48,967 nt of DNA from an uncultured Lachnospiraceae bacterium (GTDB lineage Bacteria; Bacillota; Clostridia; Lachnospirales; Lachnospiraceae). A program made the translations under genes and the position numbers. Below the pieces are notes generated by a model that saw nothing but the letters and a program-made list of their open reading frames with translations, ran no database searches and was not told where the DNA came from. Shown one piece after another: positions 34,487 through 43,199 of the stretch (its first letter is position 1; each line of letters starts with the position of its first letter). The stretch lies in the NCBI GenBank assembly GCA_902802515.1, contig CADCMM010000029.1, positions 1 to 48,967 on the forward strand. The letters are read 5' to 3'.

Positions 34487-35494
34487 ATGAAAAAAATTTG
34501 TATTCTCTATACCGGAGGAACCATTGGTATGATTCGGAGCGAGAAGGGGTATGTTCCGAATTCCGAGGGGTTTCGGAACATGCTGGGCCAGCTCTGGGAC
34601 TTGGATAATTCCGAAATGCCCCAGTGGGAGCTTGTGGAATTTTCCCCTCTGCTGGATTCCTCTGATATAACCGTAAAAGAATGGAACAAGATGGGACAGG
34701 CCATTGCGGAGCGGTATAATGATTATGACGGGTTTGTGATCCTTCACGGAACGGATACCATGGCATACTCCGCGTCGGCATTGTCCTTCATGCTGGAGAA
34801 TCTGGGGAAACCGGTGATATTTACCGGATCCCAGATCCCTTTGTGTGAACTTCGGAGCGACGGAAGGGAAAATATTGTAAATTCACTGGTAATCGCAGCT
34901 TCCGATAAAGTTCATGAGGTATGTTTATATTTTGACGGAAAACTGATGAGGGGGAATCGCACTACCAAAAGGTCTTCGGATCAGTTTGGCGCGTTTGAAT
35001 CACCAAACGCGGCGCTGCTGGCGGAGGCTGGCATCAAGATCCGGTACAATGAGGCAGTATTGAGGCCAGCCAGTAAAAGGGCGTTTCATTTGCAGGAATT
35101 CCAGGAAATTCCCATCGGGGTGCTGAAGGTATTCCCGGGCATTCAGTTTGAACTGTTCGAATCAATTATGACAGAAAAGCTCAAAGGAATCGTGCTGGAA
35201 ACATTCGGCGCCGGAAATATTCCCAGCTGCAATGACTCACTGCTGCCCATCATAAAAAAGGCATATGAGAGCGGCACCATTTTGACAGTGTGCTCCCAAT
35301 GCCTTCAGGGAACGGTCAGCCTTGGGGCCTATGCTACCAGTAAAGCTCTGCAGGATATCGGAGCGGTGAACGGAAAAGATATGACCACGGAGGCTGCGGT
35401 AGCCAAATTATATTATCTGTTCAGCCGCTGCCTGGAAAAGGAGCAGATTAAGGAGGAAATGGAAATGGACCTGAGGGGAGAGCTGAGTGCATAG
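34487..35494 (+). CDS. ansA: L-asparaginase, type I
   Basis: A 335-residue cytoplasmic-type asparaginase with no signal peptide. It begins MKKICILYTGGTIGMIRSEKG, where the first catalytic Thr lies in TGGTIG; the second lies in ILHGTDTMAYSASALSFM. TGSQIPLCELRSDGRENI and the C-terminal LETFGAGNIPS are also typical. It turns asparagine into aspartate and ammonia. GGAGG lies ten bases upstream; a GTG one codon earlier is an alternative start. It stands alone between the tRNA terminator and a new promoter. Confidence 0.94.
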   Translation: MKKICILYTGGTIGMIRSEKGYVPNSEGFRNMLGQLWDLDNSEMPQWELVEFSPLLDSSDITVKEWNKMGQAIAERYNDYDGFVILHGTDTMAYSASALSFMLENLGKPVIFTGSQIPLCELRSDGRENIVNSLVIAASDKVHEVCLYFDGKLMRGNRTTKRSSDQFGAFESPNAALLAEAGIKIRYNEAVLRPASKRAFHLQEFQEIPIGVLKVFPGIQFELFESIMTEKLKGIVLETFGAGNIPSCNDSLLPIIKKAYESGTILTVCSQCLQGTVSLGAYATSKALQDIGAVNGKDMTTEAAVAKLYYLFSRCLEKEQIKEEMEMDLRGELSA

Positions 35495-35521
35495 AGGATA
35501 AAAATACTTTTTGTAAAACTA

Positions 35522-35550
35522 TTGTAATATTTTTAAATATATTGTAAAAT
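35522..35550 (+). promoter_or_regulatory. Sigma-A promoter for the transglutaminase-like gene
   Basis: TTGTAA (35522-35527), 17-base AT-rich spacer and TAAAAT (35545-35550), 52 bases before the start codon. Confidence 0.6.
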
Positions 35551-35602
35551 ATACTCGTCCTTGAAAAAATTACTTTTATACAATAGACGAGGAGGATGTG
35601 TT

Positions 35603-37072
35603 TTGAAGAAAACAGGCAAATTATTTCTTATTATCCTGTTGCTGCAGATCTGTTGTCTGATTCCTGCGGGGAGGTCGGAGGCAGCCACAGCAAAAAAACT
35701 GTTTTCCATTGTGGTGAATGATGGGTTTACCTCCCAAACGGTTCCCGTGTACCTGTACACGGAGGATGGAGGAACAGTGTATGCGGCGCCAAAGGCAAGT
35801 ATGCGGACGCTTTCCGTGTATGCAGGCGCGAAGACTGTCAGCATCCGCGTAAAGAGCAAGAGCAGTTTGTACAAGAATACCTTCATAAGCGTCAGCTATA
35901 AAAAGACGGTTGCGCTCTCAGATATGAATACCCTTAGATTTACCCTGAAAAAGCAGGATGGCAGTAAGCAGTCGGCGGTATTGAAGCTGGTGCGCCCGTC
36001 GATGCCAAAGATCACAGCGTTGTCAACAAATTCCGGCAGCGCAGGGTTTATTCCCGGAGATAATAATCAGTTGGTGATCAAACTTGCAGTTCGCTCCGGA
36101 GTGGAAGTTCAGGCTGGTTATAAGATAAAAAACAGCAAGGGGAAGGTGGTTTACGAGCGGGAACTTCAGAAAAAGAAAAATGTAAACTATACAACCTACT
36201 GGGGAGGGAAACCCTCTTACAATAACCCGGCCGGGCTGCCGCTTTCCGATTATGTTCCGGCAGGGACATATAAGGTTACGGCTTATATCCAATATACTGT
36301 TGGCAAAAAGACCGAGACGATCAGCAAAACGATAAAGATCAAGGTAAATGAAAAGCAGCCGGATGAGACAGACAGCACTCAGACAGACGATACAAGCACA
36401 AAAAACTGGAGCTGGAATGTTATATTGACCGGGAATGAGACGGTTGATTACATGGCGGAGACGATCTGCCGGGAAGTCCTTTCGGACAATATGACAGAGA
36501 CTGCCCGGGCCAGGGCATTGTACCAGTGGGTGGGAAATAATATGACTCACAAAAATCCATCGCCGCTGACATCGGGCAAGACTTACATGAAAATTACCGG
36601 AAAGGCTGCCAAGGCAGCGATCGCCGGTTACAAACAGCAGACGGATGCGCTGATTTCACAGAACAAGGCGTCAGTAAAAACCTATGATAATTACTTTAAT
36701 AATAGCAGCCTGAAACCGATAAGATATAACTGGGCAAAATCCGGCATGCTGTACAGGGGCGGAGACTGTCTGATCATGGCTCTGGTGTACAGCATACTCT
36801 GCAATCATGCCGGTATTGAAGCAGATATCATGGAAAATACCCTGCCCAGCGGCGGCGGTGGGCATCATTTCTGGAACGTGGTGCGCGTCAATGGAACTTA
36901 CTACTTTGCGGACGCGGATATGGTTACATACAGTGCAGGCGTTTCCAGTTACGACTACTTTCTGAGAGGTACCAAGTATTTTAATAAATTTGACCGATAC
37001 AAAAAAGTGAGGACGAATGGAGGTTACTCTATTGTAAGTAAGGTGAGCAAGACCGATTGTCCTGGAAGGTAA
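35603..37072 (+). CDS. Secreted transglutaminase-like protein
   Basis: Start TTG behind GAGGAGGA opens a signal peptide (KTGKLFLIILLLQICCLIPAGRSEA). Residues 35-130 are beta-rich and unassigned. About 155-250 resembles a FlgD-type Ig domain (LPLSDYVPAGTYKVTAYIQY). Residues 280-460 are a transglutaminase-like core: the catalytic Cys389 in YRGGDCLIMALVYS, His421/422 in GGGGHHFWNVVRVNG and an Asp in YYFADADM. Such enzymes are cysteine proteases or amidases acting at the cell surface. The substrate is unknown. The ComEC-type hydrolase gene follows nine bases after the stop. Confidence 0.87.
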   Translation: MKKTGKLFLIILLLQICCLIPAGRSEAATAKKLFSIVVNDGFTSQTVPVYLYTEDGGTVYAAPKASMRTLSVYAGAKTVSIRVKSKSSLYKNTFISVSYKKTVALSDMNTLRFTLKKQDGSKQSAVLKLVRPSMPKITALSTNSGSAGFIPGDNNQLVIKLAVRSGVEVQAGYKIKNSKGKVVYERELQKKKNVNYTTYWGGKPSYNNPAGLPLSDYVPAGTYKVTAYIQYTVGKKTETISKTIKIKVNEKQPDETDSTQTDDTSTKNWSWNVILTGNETVDYMAETICREVLSDNMTETARARALYQWVGNNMTHKNPSPLTSGKTYMKITGKAAKAAIAGYKQQTDALISQNKASVKTYDNYFNNSSLKPIRYNWAKSGMLYRGGDCLIMALVYSILCNHAGIEADIMENTLPSGGGGHHFWNVVRVNGTYYFADADMVTYSAGVSSYDYFLRGTKYFNKFDRYKKVRTNGGYSIVSKVSKTDCPGR

Positions 37073-37081
37073 GAATAACGG

Positions 37082-37981
37082 TTGAGTTATAAAAGGAGTT
37101 ATTTGAAGAAATACAGAAGAAAAAAGAAATATATATTATCAAAAAGTCTGCTGATATTAGCGCTTCTCTTTGCCCTGAAAACATTCCTTGCCGGAGGGAC
37201 AGATCCCATGCCCCTGCGGGGTGTAAGCGGGGAGCTGACAGTGGACTTTTTGGATGTCGGGCAGGGAAGCTGCGCGCTGATCACGCTGGATGGACATGCC
37301 ATGCTGTATGATTGCGGGCCGGATGATAAAGGTACTTATATTCAATATTATCTGCAAAAACAGGGGATCAGCAGATTAGATTATGTGATAGGTTCTCATC
37401 CCGACGCGGACCATATCGGCGGAATGGATGTAGTGCTGACTAAGTTTGAATGTGATACGGTGCTTATGCCGGATCTGGAGCGGGATACAGCGGCGTATCG
37501 GGATGTAAAAGAAGCGCTTCGCTACAGAGGTTATCGATCCATACAGCCTTTGGCCGGAACGGTCTATGATTTTGGCGATGCGCAGTTTGTGGTGCTGGCG
37601 CCCATTCAGCTATATCCGGAAGAACCTAACAATAACTCCATCGTGATCCGTCTGAAGTACGGTTCCAATACATTTTTATTTACCGGCGACGCCCAGACAG
37701 AGGAGGAGAGGGATATATTGGAGAGCGGAGCGTATCTTCGTTCCCAGGTATATCTGGCAGGGCATCACGGAAGCAGAAACGCTTCTTCCCCGGAATTTCT
37801 TGAGGCGGTGCATCCGGAATACGCGGTGATCAGCTGCGGCGCGCAGAATGATTACGGACATCCCCATGAGGAGACATTGAAACGCCTGCAAGGCACAGGG
37901 GCAGAGGTTTTTCGCACTGACCTGCAGGGAAATATCCGGGTGGTTTCGGACGGAGAAAAACTAAATTGGTACAGTCAGTGA
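37082..37981 (+). CDS. ComEC/Rec2-type metallo-beta-lactamase-fold hydrolase, membrane anchored
   Basis: A 299-residue protein with one N-terminal membrane helix after a very basic start, then the MBL domain: VDFLDVGQGSCALI, SHPDADHIGG (H106, D108, D110, H111), FLFTGDAQTEEERD, LAGHHGSRNASS and GHPHEETL. This matches the detached C-terminal domain of ComEC, which may degrade the non-transported DNA strand, but the competence channel part is absent. The start could be TTG at 37082 or TTG at 37103, the latter four bases after AAGGAG. It is probably co-transcribed with the transglutaminase-like gene. Confidence 0.88.
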   Translation: MSYKRSYLKKYRRKKKYILSKSLLILALLFALKTFLAGGTDPMPLRGVSGELTVDFLDVGQGSCALITLDGHAMLYDCGPDDKGTYIQYYLQKQGISRLDYVIGSHPDADHIGGMDVVLTKFECDTVLMPDLERDTAAYRDVKEALRYRGYRSIQPLAGTVYDFGDAQFVVLAPIQLYPEEPNNNSIVIRLKYGSNTFLFTGDAQTEEERDILESGAYLRSQVYLAGHHGSRNASSPEFLEAVHPEYAVISCGAQNDYGHPHEETLKRLQGTGAEVFRTDLQGNIRVVSDGEKLNWYSQ

Positions 37982-38067
37982 TAAGATTGCTTTTATGTAT
38001 TGCCAAATGATGATCCTATGATTTATACTAAGACAGTTTGAGGATTTGAGTATGAGGAGTGTTTATC

Positions 38068-38538
38068 ATGTCGATTGAAAATGCAAGAGAGCATCTGAGA
38101 AAATGGAATGTGGAGGACCGCATTCAGGAGTTTGATACATCCAGCGCCACGGTGGAACTGGCAGCCCTGGCAGTGGGCTGTGAACCGGCCAGGATCGCAA
38201 AGTCCCTGACCTTTAAGGTAGAGGATCATGCAGTAATGGTGGTGGCAGCCGGGGATGTAAAAGTAGATAATGCAAAGTATAAAGCACAGTTTCACACAAA
38301 AGCCGCCATGCTGAAACCCGATGAAGTGGTCCGGCTGGTGGGACATGAGGTGGGAGGCGTCTGTCCCTTTGGCATTAACCCGGGGACAGAAGTATATCTG
38401 GACGAATCACTGCGCCGCTTTATCACAGTCTATCCGGCAGCAGGCAGTTCTAACAGCGCCATCCAACTTAATCTGGAGGAACTGGAACGAATATCCGGCA
38501 GTCTGGGTTGGATCGACGTATGCAAAGGGTGGCAATAA
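38068..38538 (+). CDS. YbaK/EbsC-type aminoacyl-tRNA deacylase
   Basis: A 156-residue single-domain protein of the YbaK/ProX editing family: ARIAKSLTFKVEDHAVMVVAAGDVKVDN, then GHEVGGVCPFGI and VYLDESLRRF, with the conserved Lys in KSLTF. These enzymes remove wrong amino acids from tRNA-Pro and related tRNAs. GAGGAG lies eight bases before the chosen ATG. Confidence 0.9.
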   Translation: MSIENAREHLRKWNVEDRIQEFDTSSATVELAALAVGCEPARIAKSLTFKVEDHAVMVVAAGDVKVDNAKYKAQFHTKAAMLKPDEVVRLVGHEVGGVCPFGINPGTEVYLDESLRRFITVYPAAGSSNSAIQLNLEELERISGSLGWIDVCKGWQ

Positions 38539-38588
38539 ACAAAGTTTTCCAGACCATTGTAATTTTACAAAAATTATAGTAAGATGGT

Positions 38589-38815
38589 ATGAAAGTTACC
38601 GTCAGTGAATGTACAGTGATTACGCTTGCGTAAAACACTGTACATTCATTAGACGGACTGATCCGCATGAGCAAGTAGTGCGATAGCACGAATTGCGAAT
38701 GCGGGCAGCGATGACGGGAATGCGAAGCATGGAGTCATCGAGTAACTTTCATGTAGAAGCAACGGAGCAATTCGTTACGTCATATAGAGACGGACTGATC
38801 CGCATGAGCAAGTAG
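38589..38815. repeat. Structured repeat-bearing intergenic region before nfeD
   Basis: An 11-base inverted repeat (ATGAAAGTTAC at 38589-38599 with 38742-38752) brackets two strong hairpins. The first has a 12-base stem (38607-38618 with 38636-38647) capped by TTACGC-TT-GCGTAA; the second is CGATGAC...GTCATCG (38709-38740) around ATGC-GAA-GCAT. A 28-base sequence starting AGACGGACTGATCC occurs exactly twice, at 38651-38678 and 38788-38815, the second copy running into the nfeD ribosome-binding site. No coding frame is visible in the 292-base gap. Confidence 0.75.
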
Positions 38816-38830
38816 AAAGGGGTGCATAAT

Positions 38831-39265
38831 ATGAATATTCAGTCAATCGTGTGGCTGGCGGTTCTGGTAGTTTTGCTGGCTATTGAACTGGCTACGCTGG
38901 GACTCACTACAATCTGGTTTGCAGGCGGCGCGCTGGCAGCGTTTTTTGCATCCATGTTTGGGGCAAATCTTCCGATACAGATCATCCTGTTTGGCGCAGT
39001 ATCCGTAGTCCTGCTGTTGTTTACGCGACCCTGGGCAGTGAGGTACGTGAATAAGGATCGGATAAAGACCAACGCGGAGAGCCTGATCGGAAAGACGGCA
39101 GTGGTTACAGAGGAGATCCAAAATCTGGCCGGAACAGGTCAGGTGCAGGTGGGCGGTCAGGAGTGGACGGCCAGAGCAAAGGATGAAAGCATGACCATAC
39201 CGAAAGGCGCAAAAGTATGTATCTTAAGTATCAGTGGAGTAAAACTGATCGTGGATAAAATTTAA
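38831..39265 (+). CDS. NfeD family membrane protein (short form)
   Basis: A 144-residue protein with two or three membrane helices (to about residue 70) and a C-terminal OB-fold (IGKTAVVTEEIQNLAGTGQVQVGGQEWTARA). This is the short NfeD type without a protease domain. NfeD proteins pair with SPFH proteins, and such a gene follows 25 bases downstream. Start ATG follows AAAGGGG. Confidence 0.9.
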   Translation: MNIQSIVWLAVLVVLLAIELATLGLTTIWFAGGALAAFFASMFGANLPIQIILFGAVSVVLLLFTRPWAVRYVNKDRIKTNAESLIGKTAVVTEEIQNLAGTGQVQVGGQEWTARAKDESMTIPKGAKVCILSISGVKLIVDKI

Positions 39266-39290
39266 AATATGATGAAGGAGGCAATGAATT

Positions 39291-40244
39291 ATGAACTTGA
39301 ACAACGACATTTCTTTGGAGTTTCTGGGACCGATACTACTGGCAGTGCTGGCATTCATTGTAATCTGTGTCCTGATCTCCTGTATTAAGGTGGTTCCACA
39401 GGCGCAGGCGCTGGTGGTGGAACGTCTCGGCGGCTATCAGGCAACCTGGGGCGTCGGTCTGCATTTTAAAGTGCCCATCATTGACCGTGTGGCTAAGCGG
39501 GTGCTGCTGAAAGAACAGGTGGTGGATTTTGCTCCACAGCCCGTAATTACCAAGGATAATGTTACCATGAGGATCGATACGGTAGTATTCTTCCAGATCA
39601 CAGATCCAAAGCTGTTTGCTTACGGCGTGGAAAATCCCATCATGGCCATTGAGAATCTGACGGCGACTACACTGAGAAATATCATCGGTGACATGGAACT
39701 TGATCAGACCCTGACATCCCGTGAAGTCATCAACACAAAGATGAGAGCAAGCCTGGATCAGGCGACGGATCCCTGGGGCATCAAGGTAAACCGTGTGGAG
39801 CTGAAAAATATCCTTCCTCCTGCACAGATAGTGGACGCCATGGAGAAGCAGATGAAAGCGGAGCGCGAACGAAGAGAAGCGATCCTGATCGCGGAAGGTG
39901 AGAAAAAATCCTCCATCCTTCGTGCGGAAGGTAAGAAAGAGTCCGCGATTCTGGATGCAGAGGCGGAGAAGACCGCAGCGATCCTCAGGGCTGAGGCTGC
40001 GAAAGAAAAGATGATCAAAGAAGCAGAAGGTCAGGCAGAGGCAATTCTGAAAGTGCAGCAGGCTAATGCGGAAGGTATCCGCCTGGTTAAGGAAGCGGGC
40101 GCAGATCAGGCTGTTCTGACACTGAAGAGTTTTGAGGCGCTGGAGAAAGTGGCGGATGGCCAGTCTACAAAGATCATTATTCCGTCGGAACTGCAGAATG
40201 TGGCCGGGCTGGTAAAGGCTGCGACTGAGGTGGCCAAAGACTGA
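39291..40244 (+). CDS. SPFH/Band 7 (stomatin-like) protein
   Basis: A 317-residue protein with one N-terminal membrane helix (about 12-32), a Band 7 domain (VVPQAQALVVERLGGY to VNRVELKNILPP) and a long Ala/Glu/Lys coiled coil with repeated ILRAEGKKESAILDAEAEKT units. It forms large membrane rings or microdomains together with NfeD. Closest to the paraslipin/QmcA group. AGGAGG precedes the start. Confidence 0.93.
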   Translation: MNLNNDISLEFLGPILLAVLAFIVICVLISCIKVVPQAQALVVERLGGYQATWGVGLHFKVPIIDRVAKRVLLKEQVVDFAPQPVITKDNVTMRIDTVVFFQITDPKLFAYGVENPIMAIENLTATTLRNIIGDMELDQTLTSREVINTKMRASLDQATDPWGIKVNRVELKNILPPAQIVDAMEKQMKAERERREAILIAEGEKKSSILRAEGKKESAILDAEAEKTAAILRAEAAKEKMIKEAEGQAEAILKVQQANAEGIRLVKEAGADQAVLTLKSFEALEKVADGQSTKIIIPSELQNVAGLVKAATEVAKD

Positions 40245-40320
40245 TAAGCGAAAATATCCTTGTCAGAGGGTTGATTATGAGAAATAGGTTTTGAAATATG
40301 AGAGAGGGAGAACAGGTTAC

Positions 40321-41307
40321 ATGAATTTAAAAGGACGCAATTTTTTGACATTAAAGGATTTCACACCGGAGGAGATCACATACCTTCTGGATCTTTCCGC
40401 AGAACTAAAGGCGAATAAAAAGAGCGGAAAGGCAGATCTGAGACATCCAGGAAAAAATATTGCTCTGATTTTTGAAAAGACCAGCACCAGGACAAGATGT
40501 TCCTTTGAGGTAGCTGCCCATGATATGGGAATGCATGTGACCTATTTGGATCCTTCTGCTTCCCAGATCGGGAAAAAAGAAAGTATTAAAGATACTGCCC
40601 GGGTGCTTGGAAGAATGTACGATGGAATTGAGTATCGGGGCTTTGAGCAGGGCATCGTGGAGCAGCTGGCAGAGTACGCCGGTGTGCCGGTGTGGAACGG
40701 ATTGACCAATGAGTATCATCCCACTCAGATGCTGGCGGACATGCTGACCATCCGGGAACATTTGGGAGAACTAAAAGGCAAAAAATTGACGTATATGGGA
40801 GATGCCCGTTACAATATGGGAAATTCTCTGATGATCGTTTGCGCAAAGCTGGGTCTGCACTTCACAGCCTGCACCGCGAAAGAATATTTTCCAAATGAAG
40901 CTTTGGTGGAGGAGTGCCGGGAGTACGCAAAAGAGAGCGGAGGCACAATTACACTGACCGAAAATGTGGATGAGGGAACGAAAGGCGCGGATGTCATTTA
41001 TACAGACGTTTGGGTCTCCATGGGAGAGCCAGACAGTGTGTGGGAAGAGCGAATCAAGGCATTGCTCCCCTATCAGGTAAATAAGAAGGTGATGGAGAAC
41101 GCAGGACCGCAGGTTATTTTCATGCATTGTCTTCCGGCATTCCATGATCTTGACACAAAGATCGGACATGAGATTCATGAGAAATTCGGACTGGATGCCA
41201 TGGAAGTGACAGACGAAGTGTTTGAGTCACCTCAGTCCGTTGTGTTTGATGAGGCGGAAAACCGCATGCACACCATCAAAGCGGTAATGGATGCCACATT
41301 GCAGTAA
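40321..41307 (+). CDS. argF: Ornithine carbamoyltransferase
   Basis: A 328-residue transcarbamylase making citrulline from ornithine and carbamoyl phosphate, or the reverse in arginine breakdown. The carbamoyl phosphate motif is [12 protein letters not shown], then [28 protein letters not shown] and [10 protein letters not shown]; ornithine contacts are in DVWVSMGE. The start chosen follows GAGGGAG by ten bases; an in-frame codon ten residues upstream is not supported. No other arginine gene is adjacent, so whether it is biosynthetic or catabolic is open. Confidence 0.93.
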   Translation: MNLKGRNFLTLKDFTPEEITYLLDLSAELKANKKSGKADLRHPGKNIALIFEKTSTRTRCSFEVAAHDMGMHVTYLDPSASQIGKKESIKDTARVLGRMYDGIEYRGFEQGIVEQLAEYAGVPVWNGLTNEYHPTQMLADMLTIREHLGELKGKKLTYMGDARYNMGNSLMIVCAKLGLHFTACTAKEYFPNEALVEECREYAKESGGTITLTENVDEGTKGADVIYTDVWVSMGEPDSVWEERIKALLPYQVNKKVMENAGPQVIFMHCLPAFHDLDTKIGHEIHEKFGLDAMEVTDEVFESPQSVVFDEAENRMHTIKAVMDATLQ

Positions 41308-41338
41308 CCCGGAAAGAAAAGTTTGAAGGGAAGCAAAA

Positions 41339-41626
41339 ATGAAGCAGGAGAAAAAACGGGAGCGGGATCAGGAGAGAGAGAGGCATCTGTCTGTGCTGGA
41401 GGATCTGAGTGTGGTGAACGCGCTTCTGATCCTGGTACTTTCATTGGTCTTTCTGATTGATATCGCCCGGTATCAGTGGGTACTGTTCATTGTCCTGCTG
41501 TTGGGAATTGTACTGAACCTGAGCATCACCCTGCGCGGTCTGCTGAGACGGCAGTGGTTCCTTTGGATACCGGGGCTCTTACTGAGCATTGGGTTGCTGG
41601 TTGGAGTCGTTATTTTACTGTATTAA
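41339..41626 (+). CDS. Small membrane protein of unknown function
   Basis: A 95-residue protein with a very charged N-terminus (MKQEKKRERDQERERH) and three hydrophobic helices (about 25-42, 45-63 and 75-94). I do not recognise the family. It begins 31 bases after argF, behind GAAGGGAAG, and ends eight bases before the GGAG-linked birA start, so it belongs to the same transcript as birA. Confidence 0.65.
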   Translation: MKQEKKRERDQERERHLSVLEDLSVVNALLILVLSLVFLIDIARYQWVLFIVLLLGIVLNLSITLRGLLRRQWFLWIPGLLLSIGLLVGVVILLY

Positions 41627-41636
41627 TTGGAGAATG

Positions 41637-42617
41637 ATGAAAACAAAAATTTTGAGCGCTCTGCGGGAGAACGATGACTATGTCTCCGGACAGGAGTTAT
41701 GTGAAAAACTACAGGTATCCAGGACTGCTGTATGGAAGAAGATCAAGCAGCTTCAGGAAGAAGGATATGAAATTGAAGCGGTATCCAATCGAGGATACCG
41801 CATTGCCTTCTGCCCGGATATTATTACGGCGGAGGAAGTGGAGAGCCGCCTGAAAACCGCATGGGTGGGACGGCCTGTGAAATATTTTCCGGAGATCACC
41901 TCCACTAATCAGTATGCGAAAAAGATTGCGGAGGAAGGAACGCCGGAGGGCACTTTGGTGGTGGCGGATGAACAGACCCAGGGGAAAGGACGCTCCGGCA
42001 GAATTTGGAGAACACCGCCGAAGACGGCCATCGCCATGACCCTGGTACTCAGACCCAAACTGCCGCCGGATAAAATTTCCATGGTAACCCTGGTTATGGG
42101 GCTGGCGGTAGCCAGAGCCTGCCGGGAATTGTACCACCTGGAGGCCGGCATTAAATGGCCCAACGATGTGGTCATTAACGGAAAAAAACTCTGCGGTATC
42201 CTGACGGAGCTAAGCATGGAACTGACCGCCATCAATTATATTGTGATCGGTGTGGGTATTAATGTGAATATAAAAGAATTCCCGGAGGAAATCGGGGGTA
42301 TAGCTACTTCCCTTGCATTAGAACTTGGACACGAGACGAACCGGGCACAGTTGATCGCCGCATGCATGCAGTACTTTGAAGAATATTATGAAAAGTTTCT
42401 GGAAAGCGGGGATCTGTCACTTTTGATGCAGCAGTACAATGAACTGCTGCTGAACAGAGATCAAAAGGTGAGGGTGCTGGAGCCGGGGGGCGAGTACACC
42501 GGGACGGCCCTTGGCATTGACAGGTACGGGCAGCTGCTGGTTTGCCGGGAGGATGGAAGCGAAACGCGGATCTGCGGCGGGGAAGTATCGGTAAGGGGAA
42601 TCTATGGTTATGTCTGA
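41637..42617 (+). CDS. birA: Biotin protein ligase / biotin operon repressor
   Basis: A 326-residue bifunctional BirA. An N-terminal winged helix (SGQELCEKLQVSRTAVWKKIKQL) is followed by the ligase core with KGRSGRIWRTPPKTAIAMTLVL, IKWPNDVVINGKKLCGIL and a C-terminal SH3-like domain. It attaches biotin to carboxylases and represses biotin genes. Two ATGs are adjacent; the second has the better spacing from GGAG. Its end overlaps the next gene by 14 bases. Confidence 0.93.
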   Translation: MKTKILSALRENDDYVSGQELCEKLQVSRTAVWKKIKQLQEEGYEIEAVSNRGYRIAFCPDIITAEEVESRLKTAWVGRPVKYFPEITSTNQYAKKIAEEGTPEGTLVVADEQTQGKGRSGRIWRTPPKTAIAMTLVLRPKLPPDKISMVTLVMGLAVARACRELYHLEAGIKWPNDVVINGKKLCGILTELSMELTAINYIVIGVGINVNIKEFPEEIGGIATSLALELGHETNRAQLIAACMQYFEEYYEKFLESGDLSLLMQQYNELLLNRDQKVRVLEPGGEYTGTALGIDRYGQLLVCREDGSETRICGGEVSVRGIYGYV

Positions 42618-42948
42618 AAAAACGGATAATACAGTATTGTGCGCCGCCAGCGCTTACGAGGAAAAATACTATCTTAACCCAATGTTCAAAAAACTGCCGG
42701 AGGACATTCAGAAAGAACTGCGGATCATCAGTGTACTTTTTGTCAATGAGATCGGTGGGATTTTTCTGATGGAATTTGATGAAGAGGGAAACCTCAAGTT
42801 CCGGACGGAAGCGAAAAATTCCGATTATTCCTATGATGAGATCGGCGCGGCGCTTATGGTCAAGGAAATACAAAAAAGCCGGGGAGAACTGCTGCGCTCC
42901 CTGGAACTTTTTTATAAAGTGGTAATCCTGGGGGAAGCGCTGGAATAG
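42604..42948 (+). CDS. Hypothetical protein (probable DUF6145 family)
   Basis: A 114-residue soluble protein starting inside the birA end behind AAGGGGA. Sequence landmarks are VLCAASAYEEKYYLNPMF, EIGGIFLMEFDEEGNLKFRTEA and IGAALMVKEIQKSRGELLRSLE, which I recall as the DUF6145 pattern found in Lachnospiraceae. No catalytic motif is evident and no function is known. Coupled to birA. A large palindromic element begins seven bases after its stop. Confidence 0.7.
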   Translation: MVMSEKTDNTVLCAASAYEEKYYLNPMFKKLPEDIQKELRIISVLFVNEIGGIFLMEFDEEGNLKFRTEAKNSDYSYDEIGAALMVKEIQKSRGELLRSLELFYKVVILGEALE

Positions 42949-42955
42949 AACCTAA

Positions 42956-43159
42956 GGGGCTGTCGCACTAAGCATTTTATTGCATAATTACAGTTTTCTG
43001 AGGAACGCTTTCGCTTCCCATCATACGTAATGGATACTAACCTGCCTGCTGCGCATAGGCTTGCAGCCAGGAAGTACCAACGAGGAGGCATACAAAACGT
43101 ATGATGAGGCTCTCAGAAAACTATAATTATGCAAAGTATGCAATTAGTGCGACAGCCCC
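42956..43159. repeat. Palindromic intergenic element, full copy B
   Basis: Outer stem of 16 perfect pairs (GGGGCTGTCGCACTAA with 43144-43159), a second stem GTTTTCTGAG/CTCAGAAAAC, and a third CATCATACG/CGTATGATG. The core around CTAACCTGCCTGCTGCGCAT is nearly identical to copy A. Compared with A it has two extra inserts: AACGCTTTCGCTTC on the left and about 17 bases (GAGGAGGCATACAAAAC) on the right. It fills most of the gap before dusB. Confidence 0.85.
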
Positions 43160-43199
43160 ATAAATAAAAATAAAAATTGTCTGGGGGGACAATAAAAGC

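Noticed and set aside
36023..36550. 175-codon antisense frame in the transglutaminase-like gene
   Set aside because: No ribosome-binding site or domain; a shadow of the sense gene.
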